Source: Cryomorphaceae bacterium (GTDB lineage Bacteria > Bacteroidota > Bacteroidia > Flavobacteriales > Schleiferiaceae). From it: a DNA stretch of 7,788 nucleotides. Positions within the stretch are counted from its first letter, which is position 1. Every line of letters begins with the position of its first letter. Positions 1-6,469 of this stretch are shown one piece after another. The notes below the pieces were generated by a model, which searched no databases, was not told the origin of the DNA, and was given only the letters and a program-made list of their open reading frames with translations. The stretch is from assembly GCA_949547975.1 (NCBI GenBank), contig CATITW010000145.1, positions 1 to 7,788 of the forward strand, read 5' to 3'. Position numbers and translations under genes: made by a program.

Positions 1-28
1 GAATGAAATACAACACCAAAGAACTTAT

Positions 29-838
29 ATGATCGACCTTAAAGACCTGACTTCCAAAGTAGCTGACATAGCGAAAGAAGCAGGAACTTATCTTCGAGAA
101 AGCCAGTCTACTTTTAATACCGATACCATCACCTCTAAGTCCTTAAATGCCCTGGTGAGCGAAGTGGATCAAAATACCGAACGCCTGCTCGTAGAACGCT
201 TAAGCGCTCTACTTCCTGAAGCTGGATTCCTCACAGAAGAAGAAACCACCACCCAAGATCTCAATAAAGAATATACCTGGGTGATTGATCCCTTAGACGG
301 CACGACGAACTTTTTGCACGGCTTGCCTATTTACAGCGTTTCACTAGCATTGTTACGTGGCGACTGGCCCGTTATTGGCGTCGTTTATGAAGTCGGCTTA
401 CAGGAATGCTTCACTGCATACAAAGATGGCGGTGCCTATTTAAACGGTCTACCCCTACAAACAAGTCGTTCCGAGCGTCTTGAGGATACTCTTTTAGCCA
501 CAGGATTCCCGTATTACAATTTTTCCAAGCTCCAAGGTTTCCAAGACACCTTAGCACACTTTTATCAGCACACACGGGGTGTTCGTCGCATCGGGACGGC
601 AGCCGTAGACCTTGCCTATACAGCGGCGGGAAGATTCGACGGATATTTTGAGTACGGCCTCAGCCCTTGGGATGTTGCTGCAGGCGTCCTTTTGGTGCGC
701 GAAGCCGGTGGATCCGTTACCAATTTTAATAACGATACCACCCCCGTGCCTTCAGAAAGCATCATTGCCGCGAACAAAAGCATCCATGGCCTTGTTTTCG
801 AGGTAGTAGAAAAGAACATGGGCAATGCGCGCACCTAG
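29..838 (+). CDS. Inositol monophosphatase family protein (SuhB/IMPase-like)
   Basis: Predicted cytoplasmic Mg2+-dependent phosphatase of 269 aa, a normal length for the family, which removes phosphate from myo-inositol monophosphate or related sugar and nucleotide phosphates. The metal-site motifs are all visible: a TEEE acidic segment at residues 69-72, WVIDPLDGTTNF at 84-95 (Asp87 and Asp90, followed by the GTT phosphate-binding turn), and the C-terminal motif SPWDVAAGVLLVREAGG at 212-228 with Asp215. The stretch RRIGTAAVDLAYTAAGRFDG at 186-205 is also typical. The start at 29 is the first ATG in the window and gives an N-terminus (MIDLKDLTSKVADIAKEAG) that fits the family. The frame stays open to the left edge, so an upstream start cannot be strictly excluded. 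No Shine-Dalgarno sequence is visible. The 3' end overlaps the next gene by 14 nt. The exact substrate cannot be read from sequence: CysQ-like or inositol phosphatase roles both remain possible. Confidence 0.93.
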   Translation: MIDLKDLTSKVADIAKEAGTYLRESQSTFNTDTITSKSLNALVSEVDQNTERLLVERLSALLPEAGFLTEEETTTQDLNKEYTWVIDPLDGTTNFLHGLPIYSVSLALLRGDWPVIGVVYEVGLQECFTAYKDGGAYLNGLPLQTSRSERLEDTLLATGFPYYNFSKLQGFQDTLAHFYQHTRGVRRIGTAAVDLAYTAAGRFDGYFEYGLSPWDVAAGVLLVREAGGSVTNFNNDTTPVPSESIIAANKSIHGLVFEVVEKNMGNART

Positions 839-1487
839 AGTATGGGTCTTACCGGGAATGGGAGCTGATTCGAGAATCTTTCGAAACATCGAATTCCCTT
901 GGGCAGCAACTTTTTTAGAATGGATCACTCCTCTCAACGACGAGACGCTCGAGGCGTATGCTGAGCGTATGCTCTCGGACTACGACATCCAACCTCAAGA
1001 CCTCATCTTCGGGTACAGTTTTGGCGGTATCGTTGCTCAGCAATGGGCCACAAAGCATCCCGTGCAACGTATCGTGTTGCTCAACAGCTTGCATCACGAA
1101 GCACAAATTCGACCACTATTTCGCCGACTGGCAAAGACCAATGTTCTCTCTTGGGCCCCAAAAGGTTTCATCCGCGGTTTGATCTTCTTCATGGCGCGCC
1201 TGAACAGCAAACCGAGTCGACATCTTGATCTTATTCTAGAGGTCATGGAACAATTCGACTGCGATTACTACCGTTGGGTTTTGGATAAGGTTTTGGCTTG
1301 GTCCGCAGACGCACCAAAATGTCCGGTAGATTTCATTCAAGGCGAATTCGACCCCGTTTTTCCAGTTTTCGAATCCTCCCGTGAACGCACTTGGATCTTA
1401 AAGGGTGCCACGCACATGAGTTTTCAAACACATAGTCAAGAAATTTCGGCGCTACTGAAAGAAAAAGTAGATCCCGTCCTGATATAG
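825..1487 (+). CDS. Small alpha/beta-fold hydrolase
   Basis: A 220-aa serine hydrolase of the alpha/beta fold, with no signal peptide or membrane anchor, so probably cytoplasmic. The N-terminal strand runs into VLPGMGADSRIF (residues 8-19), a likely oxyanion-hole turn resembling the PGLGAD-x-R-x-F signature I know from small Bacteroidota hydrolases. The nucleophile elbow is GYSFGG (63-68) with Ser65. The acid is probably Asp176 in GEFDPVFP, and the catalytic His is His197 in GATHMSF, giving a complete and correctly ordered triad. Residues of about 94-160 form the cap region. The start ATG lies inside the upstream phosphatase gene (14-nt overlap, different frame), suggesting coupled translation. 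The 23-nt gap to rfbC supports co-transcription. The substrate (ester, thioester or lactone) is unknown, and I give no gene symbol. Confidence 0.87.
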   Translation: MRAPRVWVLPGMGADSRIFRNIEFPWAATFLEWITPLNDETLEAYAERMLSDYDIQPQDLIFGYSFGGIVAQQWATKHPVQRIVLLNSLHHEAQIRPLFRRLAKTNVLSWAPKGFIRGLIFFMARLNSKPSRHLDLILEVMEQFDCDYYRWVLDKVLAWSADAPKCPVDFIQGEFDPVFPVFESSRERTWILKGATHMSFQTHSQEISALLKEKVDPVLI

Positions 1488-1510
1488 CGATATCCTGCTA
1501 TTTTTGGGAC

Positions 1511-2065
1511 ATGAAATTGATTCCTACACACCTTCCTGGCCTATTCATTATCGAACCTCGCGTTTTTGGCGATCACCGTGGCTATTTTTTCGAGAGCTAC
1601 AGCAAAGCCATTTTTGAGCAAGCCGGTATCGAAGCTGAATTTGTTCAAGACAATGAGAGTTTCTCGAGCGCCGGGGTTGTACGTGGTTTACATTTTCAGG
1701 CACCTGATAAGGCACAAGGGAAATTGGTCCGTGTGCAAAAGGGCAAAGTGCTAGATGTTGCGGTAGACATCCGTAAAGGATCGCCGACCTACGGATCACA
1801 TTTCAGTATCGAACTTAGCGGGGAAAACAAAAAGATGTTGTGGATTCCACCAGGTTTTGCGCACGGATTTGCAACGCTCGAGGACGACACTGTTTTCCTA
1901 TACAAATGCACCGACACCTACAGTCCGGAGCATGAAGGAAGCATTTTATGGAACGATTCAACATTGGGGATAGATTGGCAAGTAAAGTCGCCGAAACTCA
2001 GTGAAAAAGACCAAAAGGGACCTAACTTTGTAGAGTTTGATTCTCCTTTTGTCTATGAGCCGTAA
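1511..2065 (+). CDS. rfbC: dTDP-4-dehydrorhamnose 3,5-epimerase
   Basis: RmlC/RfbC cupin enzyme of 184 aa, the usual length, which converts dTDP-4-keto-6-deoxyglucose to dTDP-4-keto-L-rhamnose during dTDP-L-rhamnose synthesis for surface polysaccharide. Hallmarks are PGLFIIEPRVFGDHRGYFFE (9-28), QDNESFSSAGVVRGLHFQ (46-63) with the catalytic base His61, IPPGFAHGF (112-120), FLYKCTDTYSPEHEG (129-143) with the probable catalytic Tyr131, and LSEKD (163-167) with Asp167. The His-to-Tyr and His-to-Asp spacing (70 and 106 residues) closely matches the His63/Tyr133/Asp170 arrangement I recall for Salmonella RmlC. The start gives the canonical N-terminus MKLIPTHLPG. The other dTDP-rhamnose genes (rfbA, rfbB, rfbD) are not in this window. 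The 3' end overlaps the next gene by 11 nt. Confidence 0.96.
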   Translation: MKLIPTHLPGLFIIEPRVFGDHRGYFFESYSKAIFEQAGIEAEFVQDNESFSSAGVVRGLHFQAPDKAQGKLVRVQKGKVLDVAVDIRKGSPTYGSHFSIELSGENKKMLWIPPGFAHGFATLEDDTVFLYKCTDTYSPEHEGSILWNDSTLGIDWQVKSPKLSEKDQKGPNFVEFDSPFVYEP

Positions 2066-2954
2066 GATTCTATATCCTTCCCTTATTGCAGCGAGCCTCG
2101 TTGCCCTTACCTTCTTTTTTACCTCCGCCGAGAGCGATGTGGACCACCCGGTCGAAGCGCGCCCTTCGGTAGTCAAACCGTTTGAATTGCCCAGTACGCT
2201 CTCTGTAGCAGGAGAGCCTATGCCCCTTGACGATCTCGATGTGGCAGAACGGTTGGATCGTGAGATTCTGGTCAACACCTACTGGCAGAGCAATAACCTA
2301 CTCATGCTCAAGCGCAGTAGCAAGTGGTTTCCGCTGATCGAACGCATCCTGCGCGAAGAAGGCGTTCCTGACGATTTCAAATACCTCGCACTGATCGAAA
2401 GTGGTCTTCAAAATATTGTAAGTCCGGCCGGTGCAGCGGGTCCGTGGCAGATCATGAAGGCAACGGGCAAAGAGCAGGGATTAGAAATTGACAACGAGAT
2501 CGACGAGCGCTACCACATGGAAAAAGCCACACGCGTCGCTTGCGCCTACTTAAAAGAAGCACACGAGCGATTGGGCAGCTGGACCCTAGCCGCTGCGGCA
2601 TACAACATGGGCATGTCCGGTACAGCGCGTCGCTTGGAAGAACAAAAAGTGGACTCCTATTACGATCTACGTTTGAACCCTGAAACCGCTCGTTACGTAT
2701 ACCGCATCGCCGCAGTGAAATACATACATGAGCACTTGGAAGACTTTGGATATGTCTACCACCCGACCGCTGGGTATTCCCTGCCTGAATTTGATACAGT
2801 TCCCGTATCTGGGCGTGTAGAAAATTGGATTGACTGGGCCTTAGCACACGGGACCAATTATAAACTGCTTCGTACCTACAATCCTTGGATTCGAGGAACG
2901 AAAAACACGAACAGCTCAAACAAAACCTATCACATTTTGGTTCCCAAGAAGTAA
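2055..2954 (+). CDS. Lytic transglycosylase, SLT/MltD-like (GH23)
   Basis: A 299-aa peptidoglycan lytic transglycosylase, which cleaves the MurNAc-GlcNAc bond to leave 1,6-anhydro-MurNAc ends. Residues 5-23 form a hydrophobic signal or anchor segment ending near TSA-ES, with no lipobox Cys, so it is probably exported to the periplasm. The SLT domain spans about 90-230. It has the catalytic Glu115 in KYLALIESGLQ, the SPAGAAGPWQIM motif (123-134) and AAYNMG (181-186), in the order typical of family 1 transglycosylases such as MltD. The tail (about 255-298) resembles one degenerate LysM-like unit and ends in YHILVPKK. An upstream ATG at 2037 would add MILLLS, but I chose 2055 because MSRK followed by a hydrophobic stretch is a proper signal peptide and the overlap with rfbC is then only 11 nt. 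The stop codon shares a base with the uvrA start. Confidence 0.92.
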   Translation: MSRKILYPSLIAASLVALTFFFTSAESDVDHPVEARPSVVKPFELPSTLSVAGEPMPLDDLDVAERLDREILVNTYWQSNNLLMLKRSSKWFPLIERILREEGVPDDFKYLALIESGLQNIVSPAGAAGPWQIMKATGKEQGLEIDNEIDERYHMEKATRVACAYLKEAHERLGSWTLAAAAYNMGMSGTARRLEEQKVDSYYDLRLNPETARYVYRIAAVKYIHEHLEDFGYVYHPTAGYSLPEFDTVPVSGRVENWIDWALAHGTNYKLLRTYNPWIRGTKNTNSSNKTYHILVPKK

Positions 2955-2956
2955 TG
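2952..2956 (+). promoter_or_regulatory. TAATG stop-start junction, lytic transglycosylase to uvrA
   Basis: The transglycosylase stop TAA (2952-2954) and the uvrA start ATG (2954-2956) share one A. No strong Shine-Dalgarno is present, although AAGAAG lies just upstream at 2946-2951. This arrangement commonly allows termination-reinitiation, so uvrA translation is probably coupled to the preceding gene. It also decides the uvrA start over the upstream in-frame ATG at 2885. Confidence 0.7.
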
Positions 2957-5764
2957 AGCGAACAAATAGAAGTATACGGTGCCAAGGCGCACAACTTGCG
3001 AAATATAGATGTCAACATCCCTCGCAATTCTTTAGTGGTCATCACCGGACTAAGTGGCTCTGGAAAGAGTTCTTTAGCCTTTAACACCATCTATGCCGAA
3101 GGTCAAAGGCGCTACATGGAAACCTTCAGCGCTTACGCCCGCCAATTTCTCGGTAGCATGGAACGTCCTGAAGTAGACAAGATCGAAGGACTTTCACCGG
3201 TAATTGCGATCGAACAGAAGACCACCTCGCGCAACCCACGCTCTACGGTAGGTACCGTCACTGAACTCAGTGACTTTTTGCGACTGCTATTTGCTCGAGG
3301 CTCCACCGCCTACAGTTATAAAACTGGGGAGGAAATGATCTCTTATACCGACGGGCAGATCGTTGAATTGATCTGCGAACGTTTCGTGGGCCGCAGAATC
3401 GCGGTGCTCGCTCCTGTGGTTCGCGCACGTAAAGGGCATTACCGCGAACTCTTCGAACAGATTGTCAGAATGGGCTTTGTTCGGGCAAGAGTGGACGGGA
3501 AAATCGTCGAAATCAGTTCAGGCTTTCGAGTAGATCGCTATAAAACCCACGATATAGAAATAGTTGTCGACCGCATTCGCGTAGCTGCTACTTCAGAAAA
3601 TAGAATAAGCCAAAGCGTCGAGACCGCGATGAGTCATGGAAAAGGCACTATTGCCGTGATTGACTTGGATACCGAGGAAATCGCTTATTTCTCGCGTCAA
3701 CTCATGTGCCCTACTTCAGGCATCGCCTACCAAGAACCCGAGCCGAATACGTTCTCCTTTAACAGTCCAAAAGGCGCTTGTTCAACCTGTGATGGATTGG
3801 GTACGACGAAGGAAGTCAATCTCGATAAGGTCATGCCGGATCCAGGTGTCACCATTCGCAAAGGCGGTTTTGCTCCGATCGGGGAATACAAAAAGAATTG
3901 GATCTTCAACCAGCTCGAAATCATCGGTCTTAAATATGGATTCTCCCTCGACACTGCCGTTGGAGAAATCCCGAAAGAAGCACTCGAGATTATTTTAAAT
4001 GGAACCAGCGAAGTGATGACCATCGACCACAAAGCGATCGGTGTCACTAAGGAATATAAGGTCAATTTTGAAGGCGTCATCAACTTCATCGCTACGCAAA
4101 GCGCAGAAGCTAAAAGCCGCTCTATTCAGCGCTGGGCCGACGACTTCATGGACAACGTAGAATGCCGCAGTTGTAAAGGTGCACGTTTAAAAAAGGAAAG
4201 CCTTCATTTCAAAGTAGCCGACCGCAGCATTTCCGACGTCAGTACGATGAGTTTGATTCATTTCGACCAATGGGTGACCTCATTAAAAGACGTACTTCCC
4301 GCAAAGCAATGGATGATCGCCGAGGAGATTGTGAAGGAATTGCATGCCCGAACAAATTTCCTACTCGATGTAGGATTGGGATATCTAAACCTGAACCGCA
4401 GTGCAAGGAGTCTGAGTGGTGGTGAAGCGCAGCGCATTCGATTAGCCACACAGATCGGCTCCCAGCTTGTGAATGTCTTGTACATCCTTGATGAACCTTC
4501 GATCGGTTTGCATCAACGCGACAATGCACGACTCATTGCCTCCTTGAAGCAGCTCCGCGATATTGGTAATAGCGTATTGGTCGTAGAGCACGATAAAGAC
4601 ATGATTGAAACTGCCGACCACATACTAGATATCGGGCCAAAAGCAGGAATACATGGCGGTGCTATCGTAGCACAAGGGAAACTAGAAGACATCTTAGATG
4701 CCGGCTCTATCACGGCAGATTACCTTAAAGGAATACGTCAGGTACCCGTACCGAAGTCTCGAAGAAAACCTACCGGAAGTATCCAACTCTTCGGAGCGAC
4801 CGGAAATAACCTCCAATCCGTCGATGTAGAGATTCCTTTAGGTATACTCACCTGTGTCACTGGAGTCAGTGGTAGCGGAAAATCGACTTTGATCAATGGT
4901 ACCCTCTACCCTATTTTGAACCATGCCATTTTCAGAGCGGTCGCTAAACCTCAGCCGTATCAGCGCATAGAAGGTATAGAACAGATCGATAAAATCATTG
5001 ATATCGACCAAAGTCCTATTGGAAGAACGCCGCGTAGCAATCCGGCCACCTACACTGGAGTTTGGACTGAAATTCGACAATTGTTTGCGGGACTGCCTGA
5101 AAGTAAGGTTCGCGGCTACAAACCGGGGCGCTATTCGTTCAATGTCAAAGGCGGACGCTGTGAAACCTGCGAAGGTGGGGGATTGCGTGTGATTGAGATG
5201 AATTTCCTACCAGATGTCTACGTGCACTGTGAAACCTGTCAAGGAAAACGTTTTAACCGTGAAACGCTAGAGATTCGCTACAAGGGAAAAAGCATCAGTG
5301 ATGTTCTCGATATGAGTATTGAAGATGCGCTTCCCTTCTTTGAGCTTGTTCCTAAAATCAAGGCAAAATTAGAAACGCTTGTGAATGTCGGACTGGGCTA
5401 TATCCGCCTCGGGCAACCTTCCACCACGCTCAGTGGTGGTGAAGCGCAGCGGGTAAAATTGGCCAGTGAACTCAGCAAGAAGGACACCGGGAATACGATG
5501 TATATTTTGGACGAACCGACCACAGGTCTACATTTTGAAGATGTTCGAGTGTTGATGGAAGTTATTCAGAAATTGGTCGACCATGGTAATACGGTGCTGA
5601 TCATTGAGCATAACATGGACGTGATTAAACAGGCCGACCATGTGATCGACTTGGGTCCTGAAGGTGGGTCTGGCGGTGGACAAATCGTCGCTCAAGGCAC
5701 ACCCGAAGAAGTAGTGACCGTACCAGAAAGTATTACCGGGGAATTCCTTAAATTGGAATTATAA
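2954..5764 (+). CDS. uvrA: Excinuclease ABC subunit A (UvrA)
   Basis: Damage-sensing ATPase of nucleotide excision repair. UvrA dimerises, scans DNA, recognises bulky lesions and loads UvrB. The 936 aa compare well with about 940 in E. coli. Both ABC modules are complete: Walker A GLSGSGKSS (32-40) and GVSGSGKST (637-645), signatures LSGGEAQR at 487-494 and 826-833, Walker B ILDEPS (511-516) and ILDEPT (851-856), and the H-loop histidines in VVEHD and IIEHN. The UvrB-binding region is about 131-250. The C-terminal zinc module C736-x2-C739-x19-C759-x2-C762 is intact, preceded by RGYKPGRYSFNVKGGRCE. A Cys pair C404-x2-C407 is also present. The first finger has C252, C276 and C279 but Ser255 where the second Cys is expected. 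The start at 2954 gives the family-typical N-terminus MSEQIEVYGAKAHNLRNI; the ATG at 2885 would add 23 unrelated residues overlapping the upstream gene. Confidence 0.98.
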   Translation: MSEQIEVYGAKAHNLRNIDVNIPRNSLVVITGLSGSGKSSLAFNTIYAEGQRRYMETFSAYARQFLGSMERPEVDKIEGLSPVIAIEQKTTSRNPRSTVGTVTELSDFLRLLFARGSTAYSYKTGEEMISYTDGQIVELICERFVGRRIAVLAPVVRARKGHYRELFEQIVRMGFVRARVDGKIVEISSGFRVDRYKTHDIEIVVDRIRVAATSENRISQSVETAMSHGKGTIAVIDLDTEEIAYFSRQLMCPTSGIAYQEPEPNTFSFNSPKGACSTCDGLGTTKEVNLDKVMPDPGVTIRKGGFAPIGEYKKNWIFNQLEIIGLKYGFSLDTAVGEIPKEALEIILNGTSEVMTIDHKAIGVTKEYKVNFEGVINFIATQSAEAKSRSIQRWADDFMDNVECRSCKGARLKKESLHFKVADRSISDVSTMSLIHFDQWVTSLKDVLPAKQWMIAEEIVKELHARTNFLLDVGLGYLNLNRSARSLSGGEAQRIRLATQIGSQLVNVLYILDEPSIGLHQRDNARLIASLKQLRDIGNSVLVVEHDKDMIETADHILDIGPKAGIHGGAIVAQGKLEDILDAGSITADYLKGIRQVPVPKSRRKPTGSIQLFGATGNNLQSVDVEIPLGILTCVTGVSGSGKSTLINGTLYPILNHAIFRAVAKPQPYQRIEGIEQIDKIIDIDQSPIGRTPRSNPATYTGVWTEIRQLFAGLPESKVRGYKPGRYSFNVKGGRCETCEGGGLRVIEMNFLPDVYVHCETCQGKRFNRETLEIRYKGKSISDVLDMSIEDALPFFELVPKIKAKLETLVNVGLGYIRLGQPSTTLSGGEAQRVKLASELSKKDTGNTMYILDEPTTGLHFEDVRVLMEVIQKLVDHGNTVLIIEHNMDVIKQADHVIDLGPEGGSGGGQIVAQGTPEEVVTVPESITGEFLKLEL
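4415..4434 (+). repeat. 20-nt exact direct repeat, copy 1 (first ABC signature of uvrA)
   Basis: This stretch encodes the SGGEAQR part of the first ABC signature and is identical, base for base, to 5432-5451 in the second ABC module. The two copies are in the same reading frame and 1017 nt (339 codons) apart. Protein conservation explains most of the match, but the synonymous codon positions are identical too. Confidence 0.85.
5432..5451 (+). repeat. 20-nt exact direct repeat, copy 2 (second ABC signature of uvrA)
   Basis: This is the second copy of the repeat at 4415-4434, encoding SGGEAQR of the C-terminal ABC module. The identity continues slightly upstream with one mismatch (CTGAGT against CTCAGT). 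Confidence 0.85.
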
Positions 5765-5782
5765 CCTTCCTATCTCAATACT

Positions 5783-6469
5783 ATGAAAATACACTCGCGT
5801 AAAACTTGGACCGAAATCAAGTCTGAGGACAGCTGGGCCCTCTTTAAAATCATGTCAGAATTCGTTCATGGCTATGAATCGCTCAGTAGAATAGGTCCCT
5901 GCGTGAGTATCTTCGGCTCTGCTCGTACTTCGGCGCTTTCACAGGAGGAGCTTCAAGCGGCAACCGATATCGCGGAAGGTCTCACAAAAAAAGGCTTTGG
6001 TGTGATTACTGGTGGCGGTCCAGGAATTATGGAGGCGGCAAACAAAGGAGCTCAACTCGGTGGAGGTCCTTCTGTCGGACTCAATATTGAATTGCCTTTT
6101 GAGCAGCACAACAATCCCTATATCGATAGTGACAAGAGTCTAAACTTTGACTACTTCTTTGCGCGTAAGGTGATGTTTGTGAAATACAGTCAGGCATTCG
6201 TTGTCATGCCAGGTGGATTCGGAACATTAGATGAGCTCTTTGAAGCTGTAACTTTAGTACAGACCAAGAAGATTGACCAATTCCCGATCATTTTGTTTGG
6301 CACAGAGTTCTGGCAAGGACTCAAGGATTGGATTGAAGGAACTTTAAAGAAGACTGGTAAAATTTCACCGAACGACACCGACCTCCTTTACCTTGCGGAT
6401 AGCACCGACGAAGTGCTGCGTATTATCGAGGAGTTCTATCAAGGAAAAGGGTTCACTACGAACTTCTAA
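5783..6469 (+). CDS. LOG family protein (TIGR00730-type Rossmann-fold nucleotide phosphoribohydrolase)
   Basis: A 228-aa cytoplasmic Rossmann-fold protein of the LOG / 'lysine decarboxylase-like' family. Characterised members cleave the N-glycosidic bond of nucleoside 5'-monophosphates, releasing ribose 5-phosphate and a base (cytokinin activation in plants, purine or pyrimidine nucleotide turnover in bacteria). The motifs are complete: SIFGSAR (42-48), TGGGPGIMEAANKGA (76-90), FFARKVMF (125-132), and the signature PGGFGTLDE (143-151) with Glu151. About 35 residues precede the first strand, as in the longer bacterial subgroup rather than the minimal plant LOG. It is not a lysine decarboxylase despite older annotations. 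It starts 18 nt after the uvrA stop with no promoter-like sequence between, so it is probably co-transcribed. Its stop codon interlocks with that of the convergent gene. The natural substrate cannot be told from sequence. Confidence 0.92.
   Translation: MKIHSRKTWTEIKSEDSWALFKIMSEFVHGYESLSRIGPCVSIFGSARTSALSQEELQAATDIAEGLTKKGFGVITGGGPGIMEAANKGAQLGGGPSVGLNIELPFEQHNNPYIDSDKSLNFDYFFARKVMFVKYSQAFVVMPGGFGTLDELFEAVTLVQTKKIDQFPIILFGTEFWQGLKDWIEGTLKKTGKISPNDTDLLYLADSTDEVLRIIEEFYQGKGFTTNF
6466..6469. other. Interlocked stop codons of convergent genes
   Basis: The four bases CTAA carry both stops. TAA of the LOG gene is 6467-6469 on the plus strand, and TAG of the propeller gene is the complement of 6466-6468. 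The coding regions overlap by 4 nt, which leaves no intergenic room for a dedicated terminator; no stable GC-rich hairpin with a U-tract is visible nearby. Confidence 0.9.

Noticed and set aside
1..28. Promoter upstream of the first gene
   Set aside because: Only 28 bases are visible, with no TAnnTTTG or TTG element; the frame is open through them, so any promoter probably lies outside the window.
1499..1506. TATTTTTG matching the Bacteroidota -7 promoter pattern TAnnTTTG just before rfbC
   Set aside because: It lies only 4 nt from the rfbC ATG, so transcription would begin at or inside the start codon, and there is no TTG element at the expected -33 distance. Probably chance in a T-rich gap.
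2037..2054. Upstream ATG for the lytic transglycosylase
   Set aside because: It would add MILLLS ahead of an already well-formed signal sequence and enlarge the overlap with rfbC to 29 nt.
2885..2953. Upstream in-frame ATG that would lengthen UvrA by 23 residues
   Set aside because: The added residues (MDSRNEKHEQL...) are the out-of-frame reading of the transglycosylase C-terminus. The N-terminus from 2954 matches UvrA proteins, and the TAATG junction is a natural start.
2452..3090. 212-codon open frame on the minus strand
   Set aside because: It lies opposite the transglycosylase end and the uvrA start, both of which have clear family motifs. Its translation is rich in Cys, Arg and Ser with no recognisable domain, so it is a shadow frame.
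3727..4089. 120-codon minus-strand open frame inside uvrA
   Set aside because: It is fully antisense to conserved uvrA coding sequence, and its low-complexity Ser/Pro/Leu translation shows no family features.
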